Notes: generated from the letters alone by a model not told the origin. Shown: positions 51,614-61,318, counted from the first letter of the stretch. The stretch: 64,000 nucleotides of DNA from Streptomyces xinghaiensis S187 (GCF_000220705.2 NZ_CP023202.1:806001-870000), one strand, 5' to 3'. Program-made: numbers and translations.

Positions 51614-54013
51614 TCATGCCCGGGCGGCCGGCTCCTGCCCGATCGCCGCGTGCAGGCGCCGGGTGTGGTCCACATGGCGCTCGGCTCCCGTCAGCGTGAC
51701 CCCGGCCGTCAGGCGCGGCTCCGCGCTGGAGGCGGCCAGGCGCAGTTCCAGCTCGCCCGGTTCGACGACGCGCCGGCCGTCGCGCCCGGTGAAGGAGGCG
51801 ACGTCGGCGGGGACCGTGGCCCGGAGGCGCCGGGCCTCGCCCGGCTCCAGCGCGACCCGGGTGTAGCCGACGAGGCGCTGCACCGGCTGGACGACGGAGG
51901 CCACCGGGTCGTGCAGATAGAGCTGGACGACCTCGGTCCCGGACCGCTCGCCGGTGTTGCGGACGGTGAAGGAGAGGGTGAACTCGCCGTCCGTCGGGGC
52001 CTCCTGGGCGTCCACGGTCAGATCGGCCCAGTCGAACCGCGTGTAGGACAGACCGTGACCGAAGGCGAACGCGGGGGTCGGGTCGAGGCTGGACACCTCG
52101 CTGGCGTGGGCGAGCCGCGCCCCGAGGTAGGTGGCCGGCTGGGAGCCCGGCCCGCGCGCCACGCTCACCGGGAGACGCCCCGAGGGATTGACCCGGCCGC
52201 TGAGCACCCCGGCGATCGCGTGCGTCCCCTCCTCGCCCGGGAAGAAGGACTGCACGATCGCGGCGGACTCCGTCACGGCGCGGCCGAGGGCGTACGGCCG
52301 TCCCGCGAGCAACACGGTGACCACGGGAGTCTCCAGGTCGAGCAGGGTGTCGAGCAGCTGCTGCTGCGCGCCGGGCAGCTCCAGCGTCCCGACGTCGCAG
52401 CCCTCGCCGCTGGTGCCCCGCCCGAAGAGACCGGCGCGGTCGCCGAGCACCACCACAGCGAGGTCGGCCTCGCCTGCCACCCGGGCGGCCTCCTCGATGC
52501 CGGACAGGTCCCCGTCGTCGATCCCGGTGCCGCGGGCGACCGTGATCTCGGCGTCCGGGAACTCGGCGGCGAGCGTGTCGCGCAGCGTGGGCAGCTCGAT
52601 GCCGAGCGGGGTCCCGGGATGCCGGACGCCGATGTGCTGGGGGAAGGAGTAGCAGCCCAGCACGGCGGTGGGTTCGTCGGCGTTGGGGCCGAGCAGGGCG
52701 ATGCGGCGCGGCCCGGCGAGCGGCAGGGTGCCGTCGTTGCTCAGCAGCACGACGGCTTCCTCGGCGAGTGTGCGGGCCAGCGCGCGGTTCTCCGGGCCGT
52801 CGAGGTCGATCCGGCCGCGCAGGGCGTCCGGATCGACCGGGGTGCCCGGATCATCCGGGCCGGCCCCGCCGAGCGCGGCCGGCAGGGGGTCCCAGTCCGG
52901 GTCGAGCAGGCCCAGCTCCGCCTTCTGGGTCAGGACCCGGCGCAGGGCGCGGTCGACCAGCGCCTCCGGTACCCGGCCGTCGGCCACGGCCTCGGCCAGG
53001 GGCGCGCCGTAGGTCTTGACGTTGGGCAGCTCGACGTCGATGCCCGCGCGCAGCGCCGAGCCGGCGGCGCCGGCCCAGTCGCCCGCGACGCCGTGCAGGG
53101 TCTTCAGGAAGGCGACGGCGAAGTAGTCGGCGACGACGGTGCCCTCGAAGCCCCAGGTGTCGCGGAGCAGCCCGGTGAGCAGATCCTCGTCGGCCGCGGA
53201 GGGTATCCCGTCGGTGTCGGTGTAGGCGTTCATCACCGACCGGGCGCCGCCCTCGCGGATCGCCATCTCGAAGGGCGGCAGCAGCACGTCGGCGCGCTCC
53301 CGCGGGCCCACGGAGGAGGGTGCGAGGTTGCGGCCGGCGCGGGAGGCCGAGTAGCCGGCGAAATGCTTGAGGGTGGCGACGATTCCCGCGCACTCGAGGC
53401 CCCGCACATAGGCCGTCCCGATGGTGCCGACGAGGTACGGGTCCTCGCCGATGGTCTCCTCGACCCGGCCCCAGCGGGCGTCGCGCACCACGTCCAGGAC
53501 GGGCGCGAGCCCCTGGTGGACGCCCACGGCGCGCATGTCGCGGCCGATGGCGGCGGCCATGCGCCGCACCGTGTCCGGGTCGAAGGTGGCGCCCCAGGAC
53601 AGCGGGACGGGGTAGGCCGTCGCCCCCCAGGCGGCGAAGCCGGCCAGGCACTCGTCATGCGCGAGAGCGGGGATGCCGAACCGGTTCGTGGCGGCGATGC
53701 GGGCCTGGGTGCGGGCCAGTGAGAGCGCGCCCAGGGCGGGGTCGACCGGGACGGTGCCGAAGGGGCGGGTCAACTGGCCCAGCCCGGCGGGCAGGAGCGC
53801 GTCGAGATCGACGGGCTCCTCCATGTCGTGCTGATGGGGGGCCACCTCACCGCCCTGATCGGAGGCGCCCACCCACACTCCGTACAGCTGGGCGGTCTTC
53901 TCCTCAAGGGTCATCGCGCCGATCAGGGCGTCGACCCGCGCGGTGACGGGGACGGCGGGGTCGTTCCAGACGGGGGTGCCGGGGGCGGTATCCGAGGCCA
54001 CGCTGGCGTTCAC
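51614..54013 (-). CDS. GH3 beta-glycosidase
   Basis: 799 residues without a signal peptide, so cytoplasmic. The GH3 N-terminal domain has WGRVEETIGEDP and KHFAG; the nucleophile is D296 in VVADYFAVAF. The C-terminal domain has candidate acid/base E537 in GTSGEGCDVG, and a fibronectin-III-like domain ends the protein (about 685-780). Such enzymes cut beta-glucosides or beta-xylosides that have been imported. It lies 104 bp behind the ABC permease genes, suggesting action on the imported oligosaccharide. Xylosidase versus glucosidase cannot be decided by eye; the neighbouring pentonate genes favour xylo-oligosaccharides. Confidence 0.92.
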   Translation of the reverse strand: MNASVASDTAPGTPVWNDPAVPVTARVDALIGAMTLEEKTAQLYGVWVGASDQGGEVAPHQHDMEEPVDLDALLPAGLGQLTRPFGTVPVDPALGALSLARTQARIAATNRFGIPALAHDECLAGFAAWGATAYPVPLSWGATFDPDTVRRMAAAIGRDMRAVGVHQGLAPVLDVVRDARWGRVEETIGEDPYLVGTIGTAYVRGLECAGIVATLKHFAGYSASRAGRNLAPSSVGPRERADVLLPPFEMAIREGGARSVMNAYTDTDGIPSAADEDLLTGLLRDTWGFEGTVVADYFAVAFLKTLHGVAGDWAGAAGSALRAGIDVELPNVKTYGAPLAEAVADGRVPEALVDRALRRVLTQKAELGLLDPDWDPLPAALGGAGPDDPGTPVDPDALRGRIDLDGPENRALARTLAEEAVVLLSNDGTLPLAGPRRIALLGPNADEPTAVLGCYSFPQHIGVRHPGTPLGIELPTLRDTLAAEFPDAEITVARGTGIDDGDLSGIEEAARVAGEADLAVVVLGDRAGLFGRGTSGEGCDVGTLELPGAQQQLLDTLLDLETPVVTVLLAGRPYALGRAVTESAAIVQSFFPGEEGTHAIAGVLSGRVNPSGRLPVSVARGPGSQPATYLGARLAHASEVSSLDPTPAFAFGHGLSYTRFDWADLTVDAQEAPTDGEFTLSFTVRNTGERSGTEVVQLYLHDPVASVVQPVQRLVGYTRVALEPGEARRLRATVPADVASFTGRDGRRVVEPGELELRLAASSAEPRLTAGVTLTGAERHVDHTRRLHAAIGQEPAARA

Positions 54014-54117
54014 TTTCCTCCTACGCCCCTCGGGCCCCGGTGCAGGGAGCGACGGGCGAACGGTTCGACGAGCAGGTCAGGGCGGGGTGTGGCGTCTCCA
54101 GGCGGCGTCGCCGCCGG

Positions 54118-55014
54118 TCAGCGGCTGAACCCGGCGGTCAGGCCGCTGAGCAGCTGACGGCGGCCGAATGCGTACAGGACCAGGACGGGCAGGGTGGTGA
54201 GGACGACGGCGGCGAGCACGGCGGGGACGTTGACCCCGTACTGGCCCTGGAAGGTCCACAGCGCCAGCGGCAGGGTCCGCAGGTCCGGGCTCTGCGTGAG
54301 GACCAGCGGCAGCAGGAATCCGTTCCAGATGGTCAGCCCGTTGAAGATGGTCACGGTGAGGATGGCCGGCCGGGTCAGCGGTGCCGCCAGCCGCCACAGC
54401 GTCGCCCACTCGGTGGCGCCGTCGACCCGCATCGAGTCGAAGAGCTCCTTGGGCACGTCGCGGATGAAATTGGCGAGCACCAGCACGGACAGCGGAATGG
54501 CGAAGGCGATCGACGGGAGGATCAGCGCCGGCAGGCTGTCGTACAGGTTCAGCCTGATGATGATCAGGTAGACCGGGATCACCGTCGCCTGCAGCGGGAT
54601 GGCCAGGCCCATGAGGAACAGCCCGTTCATCGCCCGCAGGAACCGCATGCGCCAGCCACGCACGATCGCGTAGGCGGCCATGAAGGAGAACGCGACCGCC
54701 GGTACCACGGCGCCGGCGGTGACCACGACGCTGTTCACGAAGTACCGGAGGAAGTCGGACTCGATGACCAGCCGGTAGTTGTCCAGGGTGGGGCTGCCCG
54801 TGGGCACCAGCGGGTTGCTCGCGTAGTAGTTGCTCTGGGCCTTGAGACTGGTGATGAGGGTCCAGTACAGGGGTACGGCGACGACGGCGAGCCAGAGCCA
54901 TCCGGCCAGCCCGCCGGCCCAGTTGCGCCGGCGGGCGGGCTGCGGGGAACGGTGCTGCCGCTCGCGGTGCGCGGCCTTCTGCGGTCGTCGCGGCTTGGTC
55001 AGCATGGTGGTCAC
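54118..55014 (-). CDS. Sugar ABC importer permease, MalG type
   Basis: 298 residues with six membrane segments after a basic N-terminus. The ATPase-contact EAA loop is MRVDGATEWATLWRLAAPLT (about 194-213). It begins 1 bp after the first permease gene, so the operon is tightly packed. Together with the other permease and binding protein it forms a CUT1 importer lacking its own ATPase. Confidence 0.93.
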   Translation of the reverse strand: MTTMLTKPRRPQKAAHRERQHRSPQPARRRNWAGGLAGWLWLAVVAVPLYWTLITSLKAQSNYYASNPLVPTGSPTLDNYRLVIESDFLRYFVNSVVVTAGAVVPAVAFSFMAAYAIVRGWRMRFLRAMNGLFLMGLAIPLQATVIPVYLIIIRLNLYDSLPALILPSIAFAIPLSVLVLANFIRDVPKELFDSMRVDGATEWATLWRLAAPLTRPAILTVTIFNGLTIWNGFLLPLVLTQSPDLRTLPLALWTFQGQYGVNVPAVLAAVVLTTLPVLVLYAFGRRQLLSGLTAGFSR

Positions 55015-55015
55015 G

Positions 55016-55918
55016 TCAGGCCCCCTCGAGTTGGCTCGCGCCGGCGTCCCGGCCGCCGAGCCGGCGCAGCAGCAGGGCGAGGGCCAGGCCCACCAGGACG
55101 AGGATGACCGCGATGGCGCTGGCCGGTCCCATCAGGCTGGCCTGGAAGCCCCGCTTGTACATGTCCAGGGCGAGGACCCGGGTGGCGTCGCCGGGGCCGC
55201 CCGCGGTCAGGACGAAGATGAGGTCGAAGAAGGTCAGCGACCCGACCACCATCAGCGTGGACGAGGTGATGATGGTGTACTTCAGCTGGGGCAGCGTGAT
55301 GCCGAAGAACTGCCGGATCCGTCCGGCCCCGTCCAGCTGCGCCGCCTCGTACAGGGACTTCGGGATCTGCTGGACACCACCCTGGTAGATCAAGGTGTGG
55401 AACGGGATGAACTGCCAGGAGACGACGAAGACGACGACCCCGAGGGCGAGCCCGGGGCGCCCCAGCCAGTCCTGGCTGAGCAGCGGGATCCCCAGCCCGG
55501 CGCCGAGCCCGAAGTTGGGGTCCAGCAGGGCCTTGTACGCGATCGCGATGGCCGCGGAGCTGAGCATCAGGGGGACGAAGTACACCACGCCCAGCACCGC
55601 ACGGTAGCGCTGCCGGCCCGCCAGGAAGACGCCGAGCAGGATGCTCAGCGGCGTCTGGACGGCCCAGGACAGGGCCATCACCGCGAACGTCACCCAGAGG
55701 GCGTGCGGGAGTCCGGGGTCGGTGAGCACCGCGCGCCAGCTGGTCAGCCCCGACGGGCGGATGGTGCCGATCCCGTCCCACGTGGTGAAGCTCAGCGCCA
55801 GGACACCGACGAGCGGAATCACGGCGAAGCCGACGAAGACCACCAGCGCCGGCGTCGCCAGCCACGGCAGGATGCTGCGCGGTGCGCGACGTGGCGGGTG
55901 GCCGGTGAGCGCGCTCAT
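55016..55918 (-). CDS. Sugar ABC importer permease, MalF type
   Basis: 300 residues from ATG 55918, overlapping the binding-protein stop (ATGA). Six membrane segments, with EAA loop EAAQLDGAGRIRQFFGITLP (about 196-215). Standard CUT1 length for streptomycetes, which lack the long MalF periplasmic insertion. Confidence 0.93.
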   Translation of the reverse strand: MSALTGHPPRRAPRSILPWLATPALVVFVGFAVIPLVGVLALSFTTWDGIGTIRPSGLTSWRAVLTDPGLPHALWVTFAVMALSWAVQTPLSILLGVFLAGRQRYRAVLGVVYFVPLMLSSAAIAIAYKALLDPNFGLGAGLGIPLLSQDWLGRPGLALGVVVFVVSWQFIPFHTLIYQGGVQQIPKSLYEAAQLDGAGRIRQFFGITLPQLKYTIITSSTLMVVGSLTFFDLIFVLTAGGPGDATRVLALDMYKRGFQASLMGPASAIAVILVLVGLALALLLRRLGGRDAGASQLEGA

Positions 55919-57228
55919 TTCCCGATGACCGCGTTGAGGTTGCGGGCGAACCGCTCGGGAGAGATGGACAGCTGGAACAACTTGACGATGTTGTCCAGCA
56001 GGGTCTCGGCGGCCGTCGGGCTGAGCGCCTGGTCCCAGGACTGGACGAACACCTCGGCCTTGCTGGCGATGTCGTAGGTGAACCGCAGGAAGTCGGCGCT
56101 CTCGGAGGCGGCCAGCAGCTTCTCCGTGCCCAGTCGGATCGGGACCGACCCGTTGTCGATCCACTGCTTCACCTCGGCCTCCTGGAGGACGCCGGTGGCG
56201 AAGAAGTCCTTGGCGATCTTCTTCTGCTCCGCGCTCGCCTTCGAGGAGATGGACAGGTACTGGGCGGGGTTGCCGACCGTGTTGCTCGGATCGCCCTTGC
56301 CGCCCTCGACGGGCGGGAAGGTCATGTAGCCCAGCCCGCCGCCGGAGACGAAGTCCCCGCCGTCGGTCTGCTGGATGCCGTACGACCAGGCGCCGTGCAG
56401 CATCATCGCGGCCTTGCCGGTGTACAGCAGTGCCTGGTCGGCGTTGGAGTCCGCGGTGATCGAGGAGAAGCCCTTGATGAACCCGTCGGCCTCGACCAGC
56501 TCCTGCGCCTTGGTCAGCGCCTTGATGGCGTCGGGGTGGGACCAGGCGTCCTTCTCGCCCTCGATGACGGCCTGGAAGACCTCGGAGCCGCCGATGCGGT
56601 CGAACAGGAACTCCAGCCACATCATGCTCGTCCACCGGGACTGACCACCGAGGGCGAACGGTGCTATGCCCTTCGCGTTGAACTTGGGCACCAGCGCCAT
56701 GATGTCGTCCCAGGACTCCGGCGGTTCCACGCCGACCTGGTCGAAGACCTTCCTGTTGTAGTAGAGGATGATCGGCTGCACGGTCTCGCACGGCATCGCG
56801 TAGATCTTGCCGTCGACCGTCGCCGCGCCGAACGAGGACGGGAACAGCCCCTCCTTGACGTCGGAGTGCTCCTCGAAGAACGAGGTGAGGTCCTCGACCT
56901 GGCCCGCCTCCGCGTAGGTGCGCAGGGTCCCGCCGCCCCAGCCCCAGATGATGGTGGGCGCCTGCCCGGAACCGATGGCGGTCTTGATCTTCGTCTTGTA
57001 CGCGTCGTTCTGGAAGGTGGTGTCCTTGATCTGCCCGTCGGGGTGGGCCTTGTTGAACGCGTCCACCGCGCCGGCTCTGGCCGTTTCCTGCGGCTGGCCG
57101 TTCAGGTACCAGTACGTGGCCCCGCCACCGCTCCGGCCGGGTCCGGACGAGCCGCCGCAGGCCGTCAGCGCCGCGGAGACCGGCACGCCGGCGGCCAGGG
57201 CGAGAAGGGTACGTCGGGAGAGCGCCAT
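55915..57228 (-). CDS. Sugar-binding lipoprotein of the ABC importer
   Basis: 437 residues from ATG 57228 with GGAGAAAAG upstream. The signal MALSRRTLLALAAGVPV ends in lipobox LTAC (C24), with an RR pair that may direct Tat export. The mature part has the family-1 binding-protein pattern (FNKAHPDGQI, FEEHSDVKEG, YYNRKVFDQVGVEPPESWDD). It is the first gene of the importer/GH3 operon. A strong promoter and a LacI-type operator lie between it and lacI. The ligand is probably a di- or oligosaccharide. Confidence 0.93.
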   Translation of the reverse strand: MALSRRTLLALAAGVPVSAALTACGGSSGPGRSGGGATYWYLNGQPQETARAGAVDAFNKAHPDGQIKDTTFQNDAYKTKIKTAIGSGQAPTIIWGWGGGTLRTYAEAGQVEDLTSFFEEHSDVKEGLFPSSFGAATVDGKIYAMPCETVQPIILYYNRKVFDQVGVEPPESWDDIMALVPKFNAKGIAPFALGGQSRWTSMMWLEFLFDRIGGSEVFQAVIEGEKDAWSHPDAIKALTKAQELVEADGFIKGFSSITADSNADQALLYTGKAAMMLHGAWSYGIQQTDGGDFVSGGGLGYMTFPPVEGGKGDPSNTVGNPAQYLSISSKASAEQKKIAKDFFATGVLQEAEVKQWIDNGSVPIRLGTEKLLAASESADFLRFTYDIASKAEVFVQSWDQALSPTAAETLLDNIVKLFQLSISPERFARNLNAVIGK

Positions 57229-57280
57229 GTCTTTTCTCCGTACTCGAGAGCCGCCGGCTTCTCGTGAGTCATGGTGAAAG

Positions 57281-57291
57281 GTTTTCGAAAC
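57281..57291. promoter_or_regulatory. LacI-type operator, downstream copy
   Basis: GTTTTCGAAAC centred on TTCGAA, about 20 bases downstream of the predicted start of the importer transcript, where a bound repressor would act as a roadblock. Confidence 0.7.
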
Positions 57292-57316
57292 ATCTGTCTC
57301 TGAGCCCTGTCCGTGC

Positions 57317-57346
57317 AAATTAGGTTTCGGGTCGAGCGACTGTCAA
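57317..57346 (-). promoter_or_regulatory. Promoter of the importer/GH3 operon
   Basis: Minus strand TTGACA (57341-57346), 18-base spacer, TAATTT (57317-57322): a near-consensus vegetative sigma promoter about 90 bases before the binding-protein ATG. Confidence 0.75.
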
Positions 57347-57434
57347 GGTGCGTGCGGGCACGTTGTTGGGCGGCAGGCGGCTGCATAAAATCGGGCGGAG
57401 AAGGGTCCTGGGGGTCTCGGTAGAGACCGAAACT

Positions 57435-57445
57435 GTTTCGAAAAG
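57435..57445. promoter_or_regulatory. LacI-type operator, upstream copy
   Basis: GTTTCGAAAAG, the same TTCGAA-centred element in reverse orientation, 154 bp from the other copy. The pair flanks the importer promoter and could support looping. The rest of 57347-57802 shows no gene; it is GC-rich spacer up to lacI. Confidence 0.65.
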
Positions 57446-57802
57446 AACCGCGTCGGGGAGTGCCGTGGCCGGCCGGTCCACCGGCCTCAGTGCAGGTCCC
57501 GCCGCCGTTCGGGCTGCCGGGCCGGACCGCCCGGCAGCCGCCTCGGCGCGCCGGGGCGCCGCCCCTGGAGGCGGGCGCGGGCGCACGTGGCCGGGACGGC
57601 GTGCCGCACGGTGACCGGGTTGCTTTCCCCCGCGGTCGCCCGCGGCTCACGCGGATCGGGGGAGGCGTCGAGGCGAAGGGCCGGCCGGCGCCTCCCCCGA
57701 CGAGCGCGGCGCCGGATTGCCGTACGGTTGACCGGCTCCACCTGCGCCGCCGTCCCGTCCGGCGGCTCACCACACCGGTGGACGTACAGCTGAGAGGAAC
57801 CG

Positions 57803-58816
57803 ATGCGAGCGAACGGCAGGCGCACCACGCTGGCGGACATCGCCCAGGCGGCCGGGGTCTCCGTCGCGACCGTGTCCAAGGTGGTCAACGGCCGCGGTGA
57901 CGTGGCGCCGCGCACCCGCGCCCGGGTGCAGGAACTGCTCCACCAGCACGACTACCTCGCGCCCGTGTTCCGTCACACCGAGGCCGTCGAGAGCCCGACC
58001 ATCGAGGTGCAGTTCAAGGGGGGCCTCAAGTCGTACGTGGCCGAGACCCTGGAGGGCATCGTCGACGCCGCGGCCGAACTGGGGGCCTCGGTGGTGGTCA
58101 GCAAGGCGTCCAGCGCCCCGCACTGGGCCCGGGACCTGGTCTCCGCCGGGCGCCGCGCCGTCATCGCGGTCACCAGCGTGTACACCGCGGCGCATCTGAA
58201 CGAACTGGCCCGGTCCGGGCTGCCGCTGGTCGTGCTCGACCCGCTGCACCTGCCGGACAGCCGGGTCCACAGCGTCGGGGCGACCAACTTCGCGGGCGGC
58301 CTGGCCGCGACCCGGTACCTGCTCTCCCTCGGCCACCGCCGCATCGCCTATCTCGGCGGACCCGCCATGGCCGTGTGCAACCAGGCACGCATGCACGGCT
58401 ACCGCGCCGCGCTGGAGGCGGAAGGCGCACAGGTGCCCGAGGCCTACGTCCGGCCCGGAGAATTCACCTACGAGACCGGGTTGCTCGGCGCCACGGAGCT
58501 CCTGGGCCTGGACGAGCGGCCGACGGCGATCTTCGCGGGCAACGACGAGATCGCCCTGGGCGTGATCGAGACCGCCCGCGCCCGGGGCCTGCGCGTCCCC
58601 GAGGACCTGAGCGTGGTCGGCTTCGACGACACCAGCCTGGCCCGGATGGCCTCACCACCGCTGACCACCGTGCGCCAGCCGCTGCGGGAGATGGGCGGTG
58701 CCGCCCTGCGCACCGCCCTCCGGCTGGCAGGCGGTGAGAAGGCCGAGTCCCACCACGTCGAACTCGCCACCGAACTCGTGGTACGCGCCTCCACGGCGCC
58801 GCCCCGGGGGCGGTAG
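57803..58816 (+). CDS. LacI-family repressor of the sugar operon
   Basis: 337 residues; ATG 57803 has GAGAGGAA 5 bases upstream. The helix-turn-helix TLADIAQAAGVSVATVSKVV (about 9-28) with hinge NGRGDVAPRTR is canonical. The periplasmic-binding-like core ends ...VVGFDDTSLARMASPPLTTV, with the usual effector-site residues. It is divergent from the importer/GH3 operon, and two TTCGAA-centred operators lie in the spacer. It should be released by the imported sugar. Confidence 0.94.
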   Translation: MRANGRRTTLADIAQAAGVSVATVSKVVNGRGDVAPRTRARVQELLHQHDYLAPVFRHTEAVESPTIEVQFKGGLKSYVAETLEGIVDAAAELGASVVVSKASSAPHWARDLVSAGRRAVIAVTSVYTAAHLNELARSGLPLVVLDPLHLPDSRVHSVGATNFAGGLAATRYLLSLGHRRIAYLGGPAMAVCNQARMHGYRAALEAEGAQVPEAYVRPGEFTYETGLLGATELLGLDERPTAIFAGNDEIALGVIETARARGLRVPEDLSVVGFDDTSLARMASPPLTTVRQPLREMGGAALRTALRLAGGEKAESHHVELATELVVRASTAPPRGR

Positions 58817-59443
58817 AGGGCCGGCTGCGGAACGCGCTGTGTGACCGGCCGTCCCCGTATCAGGGCCGGTCCGGGGCAGAGGGGTGCGCCGCGTGGCCGC
58901 CTCACTGCCCTCACTGCCCTCACCGCGGTGGCAGTCGTGGGCCCGGGCGTACTGGGCGGGTGTCCGGCCGTACTGCTGCTCGAAGGCACGGATGAAGTGA
59001 CTGCTGTCCGCGAACTGCCAGTGGGCGGCGAGTTCCGAAACGCTCAGCCGGCCGCGCGGCGCGGCCAGGAGCCGAAGACGGGCCTGCTCCAGCCGGCGGC
59101 GGAAGCAGGCGCCCACGGACTCCCCGGCCGCGGCGAACACCCGGTGCGGCGTCCCTACCGAGATGCTGAGCTCACGGGCCGGCATCGAAGGGGAGAGATC
59201 AGGGCCGGTGAGGCGGCTGTCCACGATGTCCTTCGCCGCCTGCGCCACCGCCCGGGCCAGACGGGGCTCGTCGCCGTCGAGCTCCCGCCGCAGCACGCCC
59301 CCGACCAGCTCGACCAGGGCCGCCGGGGACGTCGCCGAGTCCGACACCCGGAGTCCCCACGGGGTCGCGAACGCCGGCTCCGGCGGCCCGGTCGAGTACC
59401 TGATCATGTTCGGGCCACAGGGAGAGCGCCTGCGACCGCGCAC
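58652..59443 (-). pseudogene. AraC-family regulator remnant reading into lacI
   Basis: The middle of this 263-codon frame (about 59230-58935) is a recognisable AraC helix-turn-helix pair: SISVGTPHRVFAAAGESVGA, RLSVSELAAHWQFADSSHFI and RAFEQQYGRTPAQYARAHD, which is where the family normally ends. The N-terminal cupin domain is missing, with only an unrelated 70-residue lead-in. The C-terminus runs about 95 codons further and lies antisense over the lacI 3' end, as if the original stop was lost. Probably non-functional, although the DNA-binding half could still be made. Confidence 0.65.
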
Positions 59444-59880
59444 CCCGCCCGCCCCCGGCCCCGGGGCCCGGTAGCCGGCGGCGAACGAACGGCCCGACGT
59501 CCCCAGGCAGTGCCGCTGCCCGACGAGGCCGGCTTGGACGTCGGCGCCTCATCGGCATACCCGCGCTGACCGCGCACCAAGCGGTCGAGAGCCGCGCGGT
59601 CGGCAGGGTCCTGGTGGACGTCACCTCCTGACGTTCAGCACCTCGTGGAGGGCGCAAGCGCGTGCCTCACGGGTCCTTGATGGCGAAGATGATCCGGTGG
59701 TTCACGATGTCGCGATCGACGCTCCGGGCAGCTGTTGCACAGGCCCGGCAGACGACGCCGAGAACGCATGGCCGCAGGCCCGTACATCGAAGCGTTCCGG
59801 CCCAAAGCCGGCACCTGTGACTCCGGGCCGTTCATTTCGTGTGGCGAGTCCGTGAAGGCGGATGAGGTGCGGGCAGCCGC
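59444..59880. other. Spacer without a supported gene
   Basis: No intact gene. A short minus frame near 59700-59680 reads DIVNHRIIFAIKDP and stops, a normal-looking C-terminal scrap of unknown origin. The rest shows only Arg/Pro-rich frames. No repeats or promoter were noted. Confidence 0.4.
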
Positions 59881-61116
59881 TCACCGTTGCCCCTCCGCCG
59901 TCACCGCCTGATCCTCACTGTTCGTCACACGTTGTTCGCGCGCCGCCGTTTGGTCCCACCGGGCTGGGACGAGAGCTGTCAGCATCAGGAGCGCGGTCAG
60001 GACGAATGCCCAGGGGTAGCCGGTGAAGCCGGCCACCGCGCCGAAGCCCACCGCGCCGAAGCCCATACCCGCGTCGTAGGCGACATTCCACAGGGCGCTC
60101 ACCGTCCCGTACCCGGAGGCCGGGACCCGGGAGTACATCAGCGTGATGGTCGCGCTCTGGGTGATGCCGAAGCCGACGCCGAATACGGCCGCACCCGCGA
60201 CGACCGCGACGGGGACGCCCGTGAGGGCAACGACGAGGATGCCGGAGGCTGAGACGACCAGCCCCGGTACGACCAGCCCGGCGGCTCCGCGCCGGTCGGA
60301 GTGCCGGCCGGCGAACCAGCGGGATGCGGTCGCGGCGGCCGGTTGCGCGAAGAGCGCCGCGGTGACCGCGCCGGAATGGCCCGGCGCCACGGCGAGCGGC
60401 AGAAAGGTGACGACGATCCCCGCGCCCACCGCGGTGACCGCGAACACGACCGTGGGGCGGCCCAGCGTGCCGGAACGAGCCCCGGCGAAAATGCCCAGGG
60501 GCGGCCCCGATACCGCTTCCCGGCCGGGCAGGCCCGGAACGGCGGCGATGGAGACCAGGGCGATCAGTGCCGCCACCCAGCAGACGGGCCCGTACCCCGT
60601 GTGCGCTGCCAGCCAGGACCCGAGCGGCAGGCCCACCAGGGATGGCACGCCGGCCATGACGCCGATCAGGGCCAGCCCTTCCCCGCGGCGTTCGGGCGGA
60701 ATCAGCGGCGCCGTCAGAGCCCCACCCGCCACCAGGGTGAACGCGAACCCGAGTCCCCGGACACAGCACACCGCGGCGATCCACACCATGCTCTGCGACA
60801 TCGTCAGGGCCAGTGCCGGTGCGCCCAGCAACAACAACCCCGCCCCCAGCATCAGGCGGTAGCCACAGCGTGCAGCCAACCATGGGGCCGTCAGCTCGCC
60901 GACCACCGTGGCCGACATCAGCACACCGGTGGCCAGGCCCGCCTTGTCGCTGCTCCCGCCCGGCCCGCTTTGCGCGTACGCCGGGACGACCGACAGCAGC
61001 AGAAAGAAGCTCGCCGAGGAACCGATGACCGTCACAAAGCGCAGCAGCAGCGGGCGGGTCACCAGACGCGGTCGCGCCCCGGCAGCACGGTCCTCAGGAC
61101 CGACGGATGAGGCCAT
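59881..61116 (-). CDS. MFS transporter
   Basis: 411 residues from ATG 61116 (a frame-open start 16 codons earlier is possible; neither has a clear ribosome site). Twelve membrane segments; the inter-domain loop carries FAGRHSDRRGAAGLV, the motif-A equivalent of the second half. The first half has PWLAARCGYR in loop 2-3. The short N- and C-terminal tails and this motif pattern fit YfcJ/YnfM-like or sugar-efflux MFS proteins. It is not part of an operon. Substrate unknown. Confidence 0.87.
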   Translation of the reverse strand: MASSVGPEDRAAGARPRLVTRPLLLRFVTVIGSSASFFLLLSVVPAYAQSGPGGSSDKAGLATGVLMSATVVGELTAPWLAARCGYRLMLGAGLLLLGAPALALTMSQSMVWIAAVCCVRGLGFAFTLVAGGALTAPLIPPERRGEGLALIGVMAGVPSLVGLPLGSWLAAHTGYGPVCWVAALIALVSIAAVPGLPGREAVSGPPLGIFAGARSGTLGRPTVVFAVTAVGAGIVVTFLPLAVAPGHSGAVTAALFAQPAAATASRWFAGRHSDRRGAAGLVVPGLVVSASGILVVALTGVPVAVVAGAAVFGVGFGITQSATITLMYSRVPASGYGTVSALWNVAYDAGMGFGAVGFGAVAGFTGYPWAFVLTALLMLTALVPARWDQTAAREQRVTNSEDQAVTAEGQR

Positions 61117-61318
61117 GGGGTGAAACCTAGGGGCCGGAGCCGCCCGAAGGCTTCCCGTTTCCAAGCCTGTTCAGCAAGCCGGTTCGTCGCCGGCTCCCGG
61201 AGGGCCGTACGGCCGGCTCTGGGGCGGGGGCTGCCCAAACCGTCTCCGCGCCTACGGGCGCCCACCGGCTTGGGCGAGTTCATCCGCACTTGTGCAGGTG
61301 GCCAAAGACGCTGTGCGC

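Noticed and set aside
54118..57228. Missing ABC ATPase as a sign of gene loss
   Set aside because: Streptomycete CUT1 sugar importers normally share the MsiK ATPase encoded elsewhere, so absence is expected.
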